Below are positions 1-5,715 of a stretch of 7,977 bases of DNA, one piece after another. Source of the stretch: Thermoleophilia bacterium (GTDB lineage: Bacteria > Actinomycetota > Thermoleophilia > Gaiellales > Gaiellaceae); NCBI GenBank assembly GCA_014534155.1, contig JACVSB010000070.1:1-7977 (forward strand), given 5' to 3'. A model generated the notes under the pieces. It worked only from the letters and a program-made list of their open reading frames with translations, was not told where the DNA came from and searched no databases. Made by a program: the position numbers and the translations under genes. The number at the start of each line of letters is the position of its first letter. Position 1 is the first letter of the stretch.

Positions 1-1
1 G

Positions 2-265
2 AACAAGCCCGCGGCCGTCGTCGGCGCTTCCACAGGGATGTTCGGAGCGGTTTGGTCGCAGGCCGAGCTTCGCAAGGTCCTCGCCGCGATCGGGGCCCGC
101 GTCCTCGAGACCGAGGTTGCCTGCACGCTGGCCCACACGCGGTTCGACGAGGAGGGCCGGCTCGTCGACGCAGAGATCGCCGACGCGCTCGCCGGGACCC
201 TCGCCGAGCTCGTGGCGGCCGTGCGGCAGCGGGCGCAATCGGCCGAGCCGGCACGCGCGGCCTAG
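2..265 (+). CDS. NADPH-dependent FMN reductase (chromate reductase-type), C-terminal part
   Basis: This is the 3' end of a gene that enters from the left edge; about 87 residues are visible before the TAG stop. Visible residues begin NKPAAVVGASTGMFGAV and go on to a SQAELRKVL stretch and a later FDEEGRLVDAE segment. This is the C-terminal half of the PF03358 flavodoxin-like fold, as in ChrR/YieF-type quinone or chromate reductases, where the GASTG loop lies by the FMN and AQ.HLR follows. Members are cytoplasmic and transfer electrons from NAD(P)H through FMN to quinones, chromate or other acceptors. The N-terminal FMN phosphate loop is outside the window, so the exact subfamily cannot be fixed. 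The ATG at 38 lies inside the conserved GASTGM motif and is not the start. The gene converges on the leftward subtilase-like gene, with 22 bases between the stops. The family call is secure; the substrate is unknown. Confidence 0.85.
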   Translation, partial: NKPAAVVGASTGMFGAVWSQAELRKVLAAIGARVLETEVACTLAHTRFDEEGRLVDAEIADALAGTLAELVAAVRQRAQSAEPARAA

Positions 266-287
266 CCGTCGAGTAGCCGCCCAGCCG

Positions 288-1532
288 CTACGGCGGCGCC
301 GCCGCGGGCGTCATCCGCGCGGCGGCGGCCGCGGCGTCGACGAGGCGGATCGAGTGGTGCCCACGGAGCGGTTCTCCCGTCTCCGCGAGCGCGCGCACGA
401 GCTCGTCCGGCGATAGCTCCGGCGCGAGCGAGCGGGCAAGGGCGGCGAGTCCTGCGACGATCCCGGCTGCCATGGAGGTTCCGCTCAACTTGCTGAAGGC
501 GAGCTCCCCGCCGTGCACGCCGACGAGCGAGACGACGTCCACGCCTGGAGCCGCCAGGTGCACGCCGCCGCCTCGGTTCGAGAAGGGCGCGAGCGCCTTC
601 GAGGCGGTGGCCGCTGCGACGCCGAGGACGCGCCCGTCGGACGCTGGCCAGGTCGGCCGGCCCTGCCCCTCGTTCCCGGCGGGCGCGACGAAGAGGACAT
701 CGTCGTCGGCCCGCCGGATGAGGTCTCGCACCGAGGCCACGGCCTCGTTGGCGCCGAAGTCGAGGAAGACGACCTGCGGGGCCCAGGCGAGCGCCGCCTC
801 GACGCCTTCCCGGATCCAGTCGGCATCGCCGGTGAAGGACTCGTTGAAGACAGTCAGCGGGAAGATGCGCGCGGTCGGCGCGAGCGCCGCGACGAAGCCC
901 ACGCCGGCGGGCCCGACCCCCTCGCTGACCACGGTTCCCTCCGGCCGGTACGTCCGCTCCACGCGGCCCTCGAGCGCCGGATGCTCGACCAGCTCGTCCG
1001 GCGCACCCGTGGAGACGATCGCCACGCGCACCTCGTTCGCCGGGGCGCCGCTCGAACGCGCAGGCACCGCGCCGATCGACTCCAGCCCGGCGAGTAGCGG
1101 CTCCAGCGGAGGCCGTGCTTCCCGCGTCTGCGGCTCGTCCGGCGCGAGCACGATGTCGCTCGGTTTCGGGATCGCCTGGATCTGGGCCCGAAACTTCTCC
1201 CGCTCGAAGGTGTAGTACTCCCGGACGAACTCGTTGTTCTCCTTGAGGAGCGCGACGAGGAGGAGGATGAAGTCCGCCCCGGCGACCGTCGTACCGACGA
1301 TCAGCACGACGATCGCGGGGAGCCAGGTCAGGGTCGACGGAGCGCCCTCCGCGCGGAGGACGACGAAGACCATGAGCAGGATCGTGAAGATGCGCAGGTA
1401 GGGGTTCGAGAAGATCGTCCCCACGGCCCGCTCCTCGCTCGTCGGCGTGCGGCGCCGTTCCCACGCGAAGAGCGCGAGGCTCGCGGTCGCGAGCGCGACG
1501 ATTGCTAGCTCCGCGGCGTCCGACCAGGACAC
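288..1532 (-). CDS. Membrane-anchored subtilase-fold protein lacking catalytic Asp and His (pseudo-peptidase S8)
   Basis: This encodes 414 residues from a GTG start. Three hydrophobic segments (about 6-24, 46-60 and 70-96) are followed by a charged stretch (97-120) and a subtilase-like domain (about 166-403). The domain keeps the fold landmarks: the first strand VRVAIVSTG (168-176), a HPAL segment (184-187), the APAGNEG oxyanion loop (Asn287) and the serine loop LSGTSMAAG with Ser353. The catalytic Asp of the usual VDTG motif is Ser174. The HGTHVAG helix reads VGPAGVG, putting Val206 at the catalytic His. Ordinary peptidase activity is therefore unlikely, and a binding or regulatory role is inferred. 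The loop between the first two membrane segments carries ERRR and EER, suggesting it is cytoplasmic, which would place the S8-like domain in the cytoplasm. No clear ribosome binding site precedes the GTG; the start is chosen because it keeps the first membrane segment. The gene is divergent from the small exported protein gene at 1706. Confidence 0.85.
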   Translation of the reverse strand: MSWSDAAELAIVALATASLALFAWERRRTPTSEERAVGTIFSNPYLRIFTILLMVFVVLRAEGAPSTLTWLPAIVVLIVGTTVAGADFILLLVALLKENNEFVREYYTFEREKFRAQIQAIPKPSDIVLAPDEPQTREARPPLEPLLAGLESIGAVPARSSGAPANEVRVAIVSTGAPDELVEHPALEGRVERTYRPEGTVVSEGVGPAGVGFVAALAPTARIFPLTVFNESFTGDADWIREGVEAALAWAPQVVFLDFGANEAVASVRDLIRRADDDVLFVAPAGNEGQGRPTWPASDGRVLGVAAATASKALAPFSNRGGGVHLAAPGVDVVSLVGVHGGELAFSKLSGTSMAAGIVAGLAALARSLAPELSPDELVRALAETGEPLRGHHSIRLVDAAAAAARMTPAAAPP

Positions 1533-1630
1533 GCGGAGACGATCGTCGATCGGCTGCCTGGGGGCAAGGTCGCGGCTCCCGACGAGACTCGCAGTCCGAG
1601 GCGCGAACGCTACCGATCGAGAGCGGCCCT

Positions 1631-1650
1631 AATAGGCCGAACGGCCTATT
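1631..1650. promoter_or_regulatory. Perfect 9-bp inverted repeat, candidate operator
   Basis: The arms AATAGGCCG (1631-1639) and CGGCCTATT (1642-1650) are exact reverse complements separated by two bases. The repeat lies in the 173-base spacer between two divergent genes, and its right edge overlaps a TTGAAA hexamer that could be a -35 box for the rightward gene. This geometry is typical of a repressor site for a dimeric regulator. The regulator is not identifiable, and a transcript hairpin is the alternative. Confidence 0.5.
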
Positions 1651-1677
1651 GAAACCGTCAACGGGGTTTGTGACGAT
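1649..1677 (+). promoter_or_regulatory. Candidate promoter of the small exported protein gene
   Basis: TTGAAA (1649-1654), a 17-base spacer and GACGAT (1672-1677) resemble a housekeeping-sigma promoter. The -35 is good and the -10 is weak, keeping only the A at position 2 and the T at position 6. The inferred transcript start near 1684 would leave a leader of about 20 bases holding the purine-rich ribosome binding site (AAGGGGAGGGGAG, 1693-1705). On the opposite strand TTGACG (1661-1656) and TATTAG (1634-1629) flank the inverted repeat, but their 21-base spacing is too long for an ordinary promoter. Confidence 0.35.
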
Positions 1678-1705
1678 CGGCTCTCACTCGAGAAGGGGAG
1701 GGGAG

Positions 1706-2140
1706 ATGAAGAAGGGATTCCTGGCGGCGGCAGCTGCGGCGGTTTCGCTCACGATCGCTGCGCCGGCCGGCGCGCACACGCACACGCAACTACACGCGAA
1801 GCTTGCGAGCTTGCAGCGCCAGATCAACGTCTTGAAGAACCAGACTGCCGATATGCGTGGGCAGCTCAGGTGCATGCGGTTCGTCGTAGCCTTGACGAGC
1901 TACGGGGACGAAAGCGCCGGGTACCTCTTCGACAACAACCAGGGTGCGGGAGCGTTCTTCACATCCGCGATCGACTTCAGCGGTTCCGGCGAGGTTCCCG
2001 ATGCCTGGGTCGTGGCCGTTGATCCTGCGTGTGCTCCGGCGACGGCGCGGACGCAGTCTCCAACGAGCCGAGAGCGCCAGCACGAGGAACGGGCGGCTCC
2101 ACTCCTGCGCAGGCCGACGCACAAGACGCGCGGGGCGTAA
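1706..2140 (+). CDS. Small exported coiled-coil protein of unknown function
   Basis: This encodes 144 residues from an ATG preceded by a strong purine-rich ribosome binding site. Residues 1-23 are a signal peptide: MKK, an Ala-rich hydrophobic core (residues 6-19), and an AGA motif allowing cleavage after Ala23. The mature protein would then begin His-Thr-His-Thr-Gln-Leu-His. Residues about 29-57 form a heptad-like amphipathic helix (leucines 29, 33, 36, 43 and 54 with Ile40), suggesting a short coiled coil. A compact, aromatic-rich segment follows (62-107, with GYLFDNNQGAGAFF). Only two cysteines are present (56 and 109), so one disulfide is possible in the exported protein. After residue 110 the composition changes abruptly to an Arg-rich, low-complexity tail, which may not belong to the ancestral protein. 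I do not recognise a named family. The gene is monocistronic by context: a divergent neighbour lies upstream and a hairpin downstream. Confidence 0.75.
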   Translation: MKKGFLAAAAAAVSLTIAAPAGAHTHTQLHAKLASLQRQINVLKNQTADMRGQLRCMRFVVALTSYGDESAGYLFDNNQGAGAFFTSAIDFSGSGEVPDAWVVAVDPACAPATARTQSPTSRERQHEERAAPLLRRPTHKTRGA

Positions 2141-2177
2141 CGCCGCCTCCAACCGTCGTAGGCTCGGTGACGGCAGC

Positions 2178-2208
2178 GGGGCGGCGGCTTCGTGGAAGCC
2201 GTCGCCCC
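2178..2208. terminator. Strong hairpin, probable transcription terminator
   Basis: GGGGCGGCGGCTTC (2178-2191) pairs with GAAGCCGTCGCCCC (2195-2208) over 14 base pairs, with one G-U pair and a three-base loop. It begins 37 bases after the stop of the small exported protein gene. No clear T-tract follows on either strand, so it resembles the T-poor hairpins of GC-rich bacteria. It may serve both the rightward gene and the leftward RTX relic. Confidence 0.6.
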
Positions 2209-2249
2209 GCTGGCTCTCCTCGAAGGCCGCGGGCTGAACGCGCGCGCCG

Positions 2250-2790
2250 CGCAACGAGGACGTCGGGCCAGGGCGCCGAACACGCGGGTCTGACCCGAAG
2301 CCGCCCACAGATAGTCGAACCCGCCGCGCCCCCGCAAATTCGTCGCCGCCGGAGCCGTCCAGGTAGTCCCGTCCCTCCGAGCCGGTTAGCTCGTCGGCCC
2401 CGCGGCTGCCGACGAGCCTCTCGACGCCGCGCGCGATCCGGTCGCCCTCCCGAGCACCGTCGTCGGCGTCGCTTGCAGGTCGGCGGCGCACCCAGTTATG
2501 CCCGGCCGCGTAGAAAACCGCGTCGAAGCGCCACCCCCTCCGGCGAGGACGCCCGCGCCCGCTCCGCCGAGCAGGAGATCCGCCTCACGGCGGCCGTCGA
2601 GGCGATCCGCTCCCCGGCCACCCTGGAGCACGTCGCCCGACTCCCCGACTCCCCGAACCCTCGCCGCGGCGCCCCGCGAGCGAATGTTCCCGCCACCGCC
2701 GGCGAGGACGTCGACGCCCGCGCTTTCCGACGTCGTTGCCCCGCGCCCGCCGCCCCGTCGAGGGTAACGCGGAACGCTCGCGCACGCCGC
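2250..2790 (-). pseudogene. Frameshifted RTX (haemolysin-type calcium-binding repeat) protein relic
   Basis: The minus strand carries clear RTX nonapeptide repeats (GGxGxDxL type), but no single frame holds them. Segments in reading order are RVTLDGAAG (about 2767-2741), then ARGNDVG, then AGVDVLAGGGGN (2718-2683), ESGDVLQGGRGADRLDG and LLLGGAGAGVLAGGGG (about 2640-2530), FDAVFYAAGHNWV, DDGAREGDRIARGVERLVGS, RGADELTGSEGRDYLDGSGGDE (to 2339) and RGRGGFDYLWA. Frame changes occur near 2745, 2725, 2685, 2530 and 2337; dropping one base from the triplets at 2724-2726 and 2336-2338 restores perfect repeats at two of them. No start or end can be assigned, and the limits given are approximate. RTX proteins are exported calcium-binding proteins whose Asp-rich turns bind Ca2+. 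The intact neighbouring genes argue against a generally error-prone assembly, yet the relic has frameshifts rather than stops, so local sequence error remains possible. Confidence 0.7.
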
Positions 2791-2962
2791 CGCCGCTGTG
2801 AATGCGTCTGCTCGATCGCGCAGGCGCACCTCCATGAGGACGTCCCGCTAAAGGGCATGCGGCAGACGACCCTCGCTTCCTCCTCGGCCTCCCATCCCTC
2901 GCCGAGATCGACTGGTGCGCCGAGCTCGAGAAGCGACACGCGCCAGGCGGCGGCCTCGTAGG

Positions 2963-3051
2963 CGGCGGGGGTGGGATTCGAACCCACGAGACGTGTCACC
3001 ACGCCTAGCGGTTTTCAAGACCGCCCCTTTCGACCGCTCGGGCACCCCGCC
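2963..3051 (-). tRNA. tRNA-Ser(UGA)
   Basis: The 89-base cloverleaf has acceptor stem GGCGGGG/CCCCGCC and D stem CCC/GGG. The anticodon arm is GCGGT-CTTGAAA-ACCGC, with anticodon TGA (minus strand, plus positions 3017-3015). It has a long variable arm (GCGTG-GTGA-CACGT) and T arm GTGGG-TTCGAAT-CCCAC. The long variable arm and discriminator G are serine features. The CCA end is not encoded (CCT follows). The gene lies just beyond serS on the same strand. Confidence 0.97.
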
Positions 3052-3059
3052 CGGCGGAG

Positions 3060-3065
3060 ATTGTA
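3060..3065 (-). promoter_or_regulatory. Candidate -10 box for the tRNA-Ser gene
   Basis: TACAAT on the minus strand ends eight bases before the mature 5' end of the tRNA, which would put the transcript start at or next to the tRNA itself. No convincing -35 hexamer is seen 16-18 bases upstream. The tRNA may therefore have its own weak promoter, or be co-transcribed with serS and processed. Confidence 0.4.
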
Positions 3066-3066
3066 C

Positions 3067-3091
3067 GGCGGAGCCGCCCGGGCGATGCCCG
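3067..3091 (-). terminator. Two short tandem hairpins after serS
   Basis: Just after the serS stop, minus-strand CGGGC-ATC-GCCCG (3091-3079) and GGCGG-CT-CCGCC (3078-3067) can fold back to back. Both stems are only five base pairs and there is no T-tract, so termination is possible but uncertain. They could instead mark a processing region between serS and the tRNA. Confidence 0.3.
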
Positions 3092-3094
3092 TCT

Positions 3095-4312
3095 TTACCG
3101 GTGCACGCGCGCGGGCGCGCCGCGCTCGACCAGCACCGGGGGCACGGCGACGGAGCCGTCCTCGTCCTGGAAGTTCTCCAGCACGGCGAGCGCATGGCGC
3201 GTGGTCACCGCGGTGCCGTTCAGCGTGTGCACCGGCTCCGGGCCGCGCTCGCCGGGGAAGCGGATGCGAAGACGGCGCGCCTGGTAGTCGGTCGTGTTGG
3301 AGGTGGAGGTGATCTCGCGGTAGCGGCCCTGCGAGGGAAACCAGGCCTCGATGTCGTACTTCTTGGCCGCCGACGCGCCGAGGTCGCCGGCCGCCACGTT
3401 GACCACGCGGTAGGGCAGCTCGAGCGCCCCTACGAGCTCCTCTTCGATCGAGAGCAGGCGCTCGTGCTCCCTGCCCGAGTCCTCGGGCCGGCAGTACACG
3501 AACATCTCCACCTTGTCGAACTGGTGCACCCGGAACATGCCGCGCGTGTCCTTGCCCGCCGCTCCGGCCTCGCGGCGAAAGCAGGTCGAGATTCCCGCGT
3601 AGCGGAGGGGCAGCGTGTCCGCTGCGATCGTCTCGCCCGCGTGCAGCGCGGCGAGCGGCACCTCCGATGTTCCGACGAGGTAGAGGTCGTCGCGCTCGAT
3701 CCGGTACAGGTTGACCTCCTCGGTCGGGAGGAAGCCCGTTCCGTACATGGCCTCCTCACGGACGAGGACCGGCGGGAGCACCGGGACGAACCCCCGCCGG
3801 GTCAGGTGTTCGACGCCGAAGCGGTAGAGGGCGAGCTCGAGGAGGGCCGCCGAGCCCATGCGGTAGGCGAAGCGTGAGCCGGCCACACGAGCCGCCCGCT
3901 CGGTGTCGATCTGCGCGAGCTGGAGGTGGTCGCGCGGCTCGTACGGAAACTCCCGCGGAGTGCCGACGACGCGAACGACCTCGGCGTCCTCTTCGGCGAA
4001 GCCGTCCGGGGCGGTCTCGTCGGGCGGGTTCGGAACGCGCGCGAGGAGCTCGTCGCGTTGCGCTTCGGCGGCGGCGAGCTCCGCTTCCAGCCGCCCTAGG
4101 TCGGCCTTGACCGTCTTCAGCTCTTCGATCTGCTCCGGGGTCGGCCGTCCCTTCTGCTTCGTCCGCGCGCGCAGCTCGTCCACCCGAGGGACGAGCGCGA
4201 GCCACGCCTCGTCGGCCGCCATGAGCGCCTCGAACTCGGCCGCGGCCCCCTTGCGCTCGAGGGCGCGGCGCACGCGGTCTCGCTCTCCCCGCGCGACCCT
4301 GACGTCGATCAC
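3095..4312 (-). CDS. serS: Seryl-tRNA synthetase
   Basis: This encodes 405 residues from a GTG start (4312-4310). The class II synthetase charges tRNA-Ser with serine in the cytoplasm. Residues about 1-95 are the N-terminal domain with its two-helix antiparallel coiled-coil arm (about 28-92), which grips the tRNA-Ser long variable arm. The catalytic core follows: the TSE serine-binding loop in LVGTSEVPLAALH (212-224), motif 2 with CFRREAGAAGKDTRGMFR.HQF (244-265), and motif 3 with TLNGTA.TTRHALAVLEN (363-380). The TLNGT...TTR form is the one usual in actinobacteria. The GTG is preferred because VIDVR matches where bacterial SerRS normally begins; any longer reading would run back into the HAD gene. 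GTG overlaps the HAD stop as GTGA, implying translational coupling. A tRNA-Ser gene follows after 43 bases. Length is slightly below the usual 420 or so, and no key motif is missing. Confidence 0.97.
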   Translation of the reverse strand: MIDVRVARGERDRVRRALERKGAAAEFEALMAADEAWLALVPRVDELRARTKQKGRPTPEQIEELKTVKADLGRLEAELAAAEAQRDELLARVPNPPDETAPDGFAEEDAEVVRVVGTPREFPYEPRDHLQLAQIDTERAARVAGSRFAYRMGSAALLELALYRFGVEHLTRRGFVPVLPPVLVREEAMYGTGFLPTEEVNLYRIERDDLYLVGTSEVPLAALHAGETIAADTLPLRYAGISTCFRREAGAAGKDTRGMFRVHQFDKVEMFVYCRPEDSGREHERLLSIEEELVGALELPYRVVNVAAGDLGASAAKKYDIEAWFPSQGRYREITSTSNTTDYQARRLRIRFPGERGPEPVHTLNGTAVTTRHALAVLENFQDEDGSVAVPPVLVERGAPARVHR

Positions 4313-5085
4313 GCCGACGAGTCTACGGGCGCCTCTCGCTGGCGGCTGCGCGCCAGGTAAGCCTCGAGCACCTGCGCCGCGCCTTCCGCCTCGACGGAAG
4401 GGCAGACGAAGTCGGCGGCGGCGAGCACGGACGAATGGGCGTTCGCGACCGCAACCGCGTAGCCCGCCCACTCGAGGAGCTCCAGGTCGTTCTCGCCGTC
4501 GCCGAACGCGACGGTCCGCTCGCGGTCGACGCCGAGGTGGCGCGCGACGAAGTCCATCCCCGAACCCTTGGTCACGTCGGCGCTCGCGAACTCGAGGAAG
4601 TAGGGGAGCGACTTGGAGATGAAGAGCCGGCCGCGAAAGCGCTCCTTCAGCCGCTGCTCCAGGGCGTCGAGCGCCTCCGGGTCTCCGATCGTGACGAGTT
4701 TCGTGGGCGGGGCGTGCAACCAGGCGAGGAGGGGGCCGACGGTGTGGATCGGGATGTGCTGGAACTCGGCGTAGCGGCGCGCTTCCGCGGTCGCGGTCGC
4801 CACGTAGAGCTCGTCGTCGACGTAGCAGTTCAGCCCGAAGCCCTCGTCCTCGACGGCGGCGATCGCTTCGCGCGCGAGCTCGAGCGGGATCGGCTCGTGG
4901 CGGAGGAACTCCCCGGTGGCCGGATCCGCGACAACGGCGCCCTGGTAGCAGACGACGGGCTCGGTCAGCTCGGCCTGCTCGACGTACGGGCGGACGGAGC
5001 GGAACATCCGGCCGGTCACAACGACGACCGGCGCTCCCGCGGCACGCACGGCCGCGAGCGCGCGCAGCGTGCGGGGGCGGAGCAC
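4309..5085 (-). CDS. Cof-type HAD-superfamily phosphatase, N-terminus uncertain
   Basis: From the GTG at 5085 this encodes 258 residues, but that start would cut off HAD motif I. The open frame continues upstream to a stop at 5208-5206 and contains FACDLDRTLIGED, the nucleophile motif DxD at about 5118-5110. No ATG, GTG, TTG or CTG lies in frame between that stop and the motif, so the true start is unclear; it is probably near 5145-5170. The rest is typical: VVVTGR motif II (Thr24 counted from 5085), a C2-type cap (about 45-165), motif III Lys173 in DVTKGSGMDF, and motif IV FGDGENDLELL (194-204). Such enzymes are cytoplasmic Mg2+-dependent phosphatases of sugar phosphates or similar small metabolites; the substrate cannot be read from sequence. 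The gene overlaps serS by GTGA and follows the cytochrome gene closely, so the three are probably co-transcribed. Confidence 0.85.
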   Translation of the reverse strand: MLRPRTLRALAAVRAAGAPVVVVTGRMFRSVRPYVEQAELTEPVVCYQGAVVADPATGEFLRHEPIPLELAREAIAAVEDEGFGLNCYVDDELYVATATAEARRYAEFQHIPIHTVGPLLAWLHAPPTKLVTIGDPEALDALEQRLKERFRGRLFISKSLPYFLEFASADVTKGSGMDFVARHLGVDRERTVAFGDGENDLELLEWAGYAVAVANAHSSVLAAADFVCPSVEAEGAAQVLEAYLARSRQREAPVDSSA

Positions 5086-5170
5086 GAGATCCTCGCCGAT
5101 CAGCGTCCGGTCGAGGTCGCAGGCAAAGGCCTCGGCCGCGGCCGGGAAGTCGTCCGGGAGCGCGAGGCGG

Positions 5171-5611
5171 CTAGCCGCCGGTCGTCGCCTCGACGACGAA
5201 CGCGGCTACGTTCTTGATCTCGTCCTCGCTGAGCTGATCCTTGAAGGCCGGCATCCCGCCGCCGCCGTTCTCGATCTGCTTCCGAGCCTCCTCGTAGCTC
5301 GGCTGGGCGTCGTCCAGGTTGGGGCCGGTCGTTCCGCTCGTTCCCGCGGCCTGGAGCGTATGGCACCCGCCGCACCCCGCCGAGGCGAATACCTCCTTGC
5401 CGGCCTCCGGGTCGCCTTCGATGTTGCCGTTGCCGCCGCCCTGCTCGCCCGTCGTCGTCTCTTCGCCGGTCATCGTCTCTTCGCCGGTCGTCGCCTCCGC
5501 CCCGGTCGTCCCCTGGACGCCCTCGGGCGCGGTGGTCTTGTTCTCGCCTCCGCCGCAGGCCGCGACGAGCAGCGGGAAGAGGACGAGAAGGAGGACGAGG
5601 GCCCGGCGCAC
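5171..5611 (-). CDS. Small lipoprotein cytochrome c (single haem)
   Basis: This encodes 146 residues from GTG 5611 (another in-frame GTG lies at 5629). The start is chosen because it gives a tight lipoprotein signal: VRR, a Leu/Val core, then VAAC with the lipidated Cys at residue 19. A Thr/Gly/Glu linker of four six-residue repeats (TTGEE type, about 35-58) leads to a class I cytochrome c domain with the haem motif CGGCH (80-84) and a probable axial Met in GGGMPAF (Met120). The domain resembles small c5/CccA-type electron carriers tethered to the outer face of the cytoplasmic membrane, passing electrons to an oxidase or reductase. No partner is encoded nearby. The stop lies within the open frame upstream of the HAD gene. 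Co-transcription with HAD and serS is likely by spacing but has no functional logic. The divergent htpX begins 104 bases away. Confidence 0.9.
   Translation of the reverse strand: MRRALVLLLVLFPLLVAACGGGENKTTAPEGVQGTTGAEATTGEETMTGEETTTGEQGGGNGNIEGDPEAGKEVFASAGCGGCHTLQAAGTSGTTGPNLDDAQPSYEEARKQIENGGGGMPAFKDQLSEDEIKNVAAFVVEATTGG
5438..5509. repeat. Four tandem 18-bp units within the cytochrome c linker
   Basis: Units at 5456-5473 (CGTCTCTTCGCCGGTCAT) and 5474-5491 (CGTCTCTTCGCCGGTCGT) differ by one base, and flanking copies at 5492-5509 and 5438-5455 are more diverged. They encode the hexads TTGAEA, TTGEET, MTGEET and TTGEQG in the linker between the lipid anchor and the haem domain. Copy number could vary between strains by slippage. 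Confidence 0.8.
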
Positions 5612-5670
5612 CGCGGCGATCTTACCCACTCGTCCGCGCGTGAACCGTCGGTGGCCGGAGAGCCCGCCGG

Positions 5671-5676
5671 TAGAAT
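5671..5676 (+). promoter_or_regulatory. Candidate -10 box for htpX
   Basis: TAGAAT matches five of six bases of TATAAT and would give a leader of about 33 bases before the htpX ATG. The sequence 16-18 bases upstream (around GTCGGT) is a poor -35, so an activator or an alternative sigma factor could be needed. Confidence 0.4.
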
Positions 5677-5700
5677 TCCGGTGTCGGGACGACCCCGGAA
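5676..5700. promoter_or_regulatory. Imperfect inverted repeat between htpX promoter and ribosome binding site
   Basis: TTCCGGTGTC (5676-5685) and GACCCCGGAA (5691-5700) match at 9 of 10 pairs around a five-base spacer GGGAC. The right arm runs into the AAGGAG ribosome binding site (5699-5704). It could be an operator at the transcript start or a 5' leader hairpin affecting htpX translation. Confidence 0.4.
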
Positions 5701-5715
5701 GGAGCTCTGGAGACG

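Noticed and set aside
291..304. 14-base perfect palindrome CGGCGGCGCCGCCG near two convergent stops
   Set aside because: It lies in the Ala/Pro-coding end of the subtilase-like gene and is easily produced by GCC/GCG codon runs; there is no T-tract to support a terminator.
472..1215. Rightward open frame antisense to the subtilase-like gene
   Set aside because: Ser/Pro/Thr-rich shadow with no motifs; the opposite strand carries recognisable subtilase landmarks and membrane segments.
2029..2961. Rightward open frame of 310 residues through the gene-poor middle
   Set aside because: The translation is Arg/Pro/Ala low complexity, while the minus strand shows genuine RTX repeats over the same bases.
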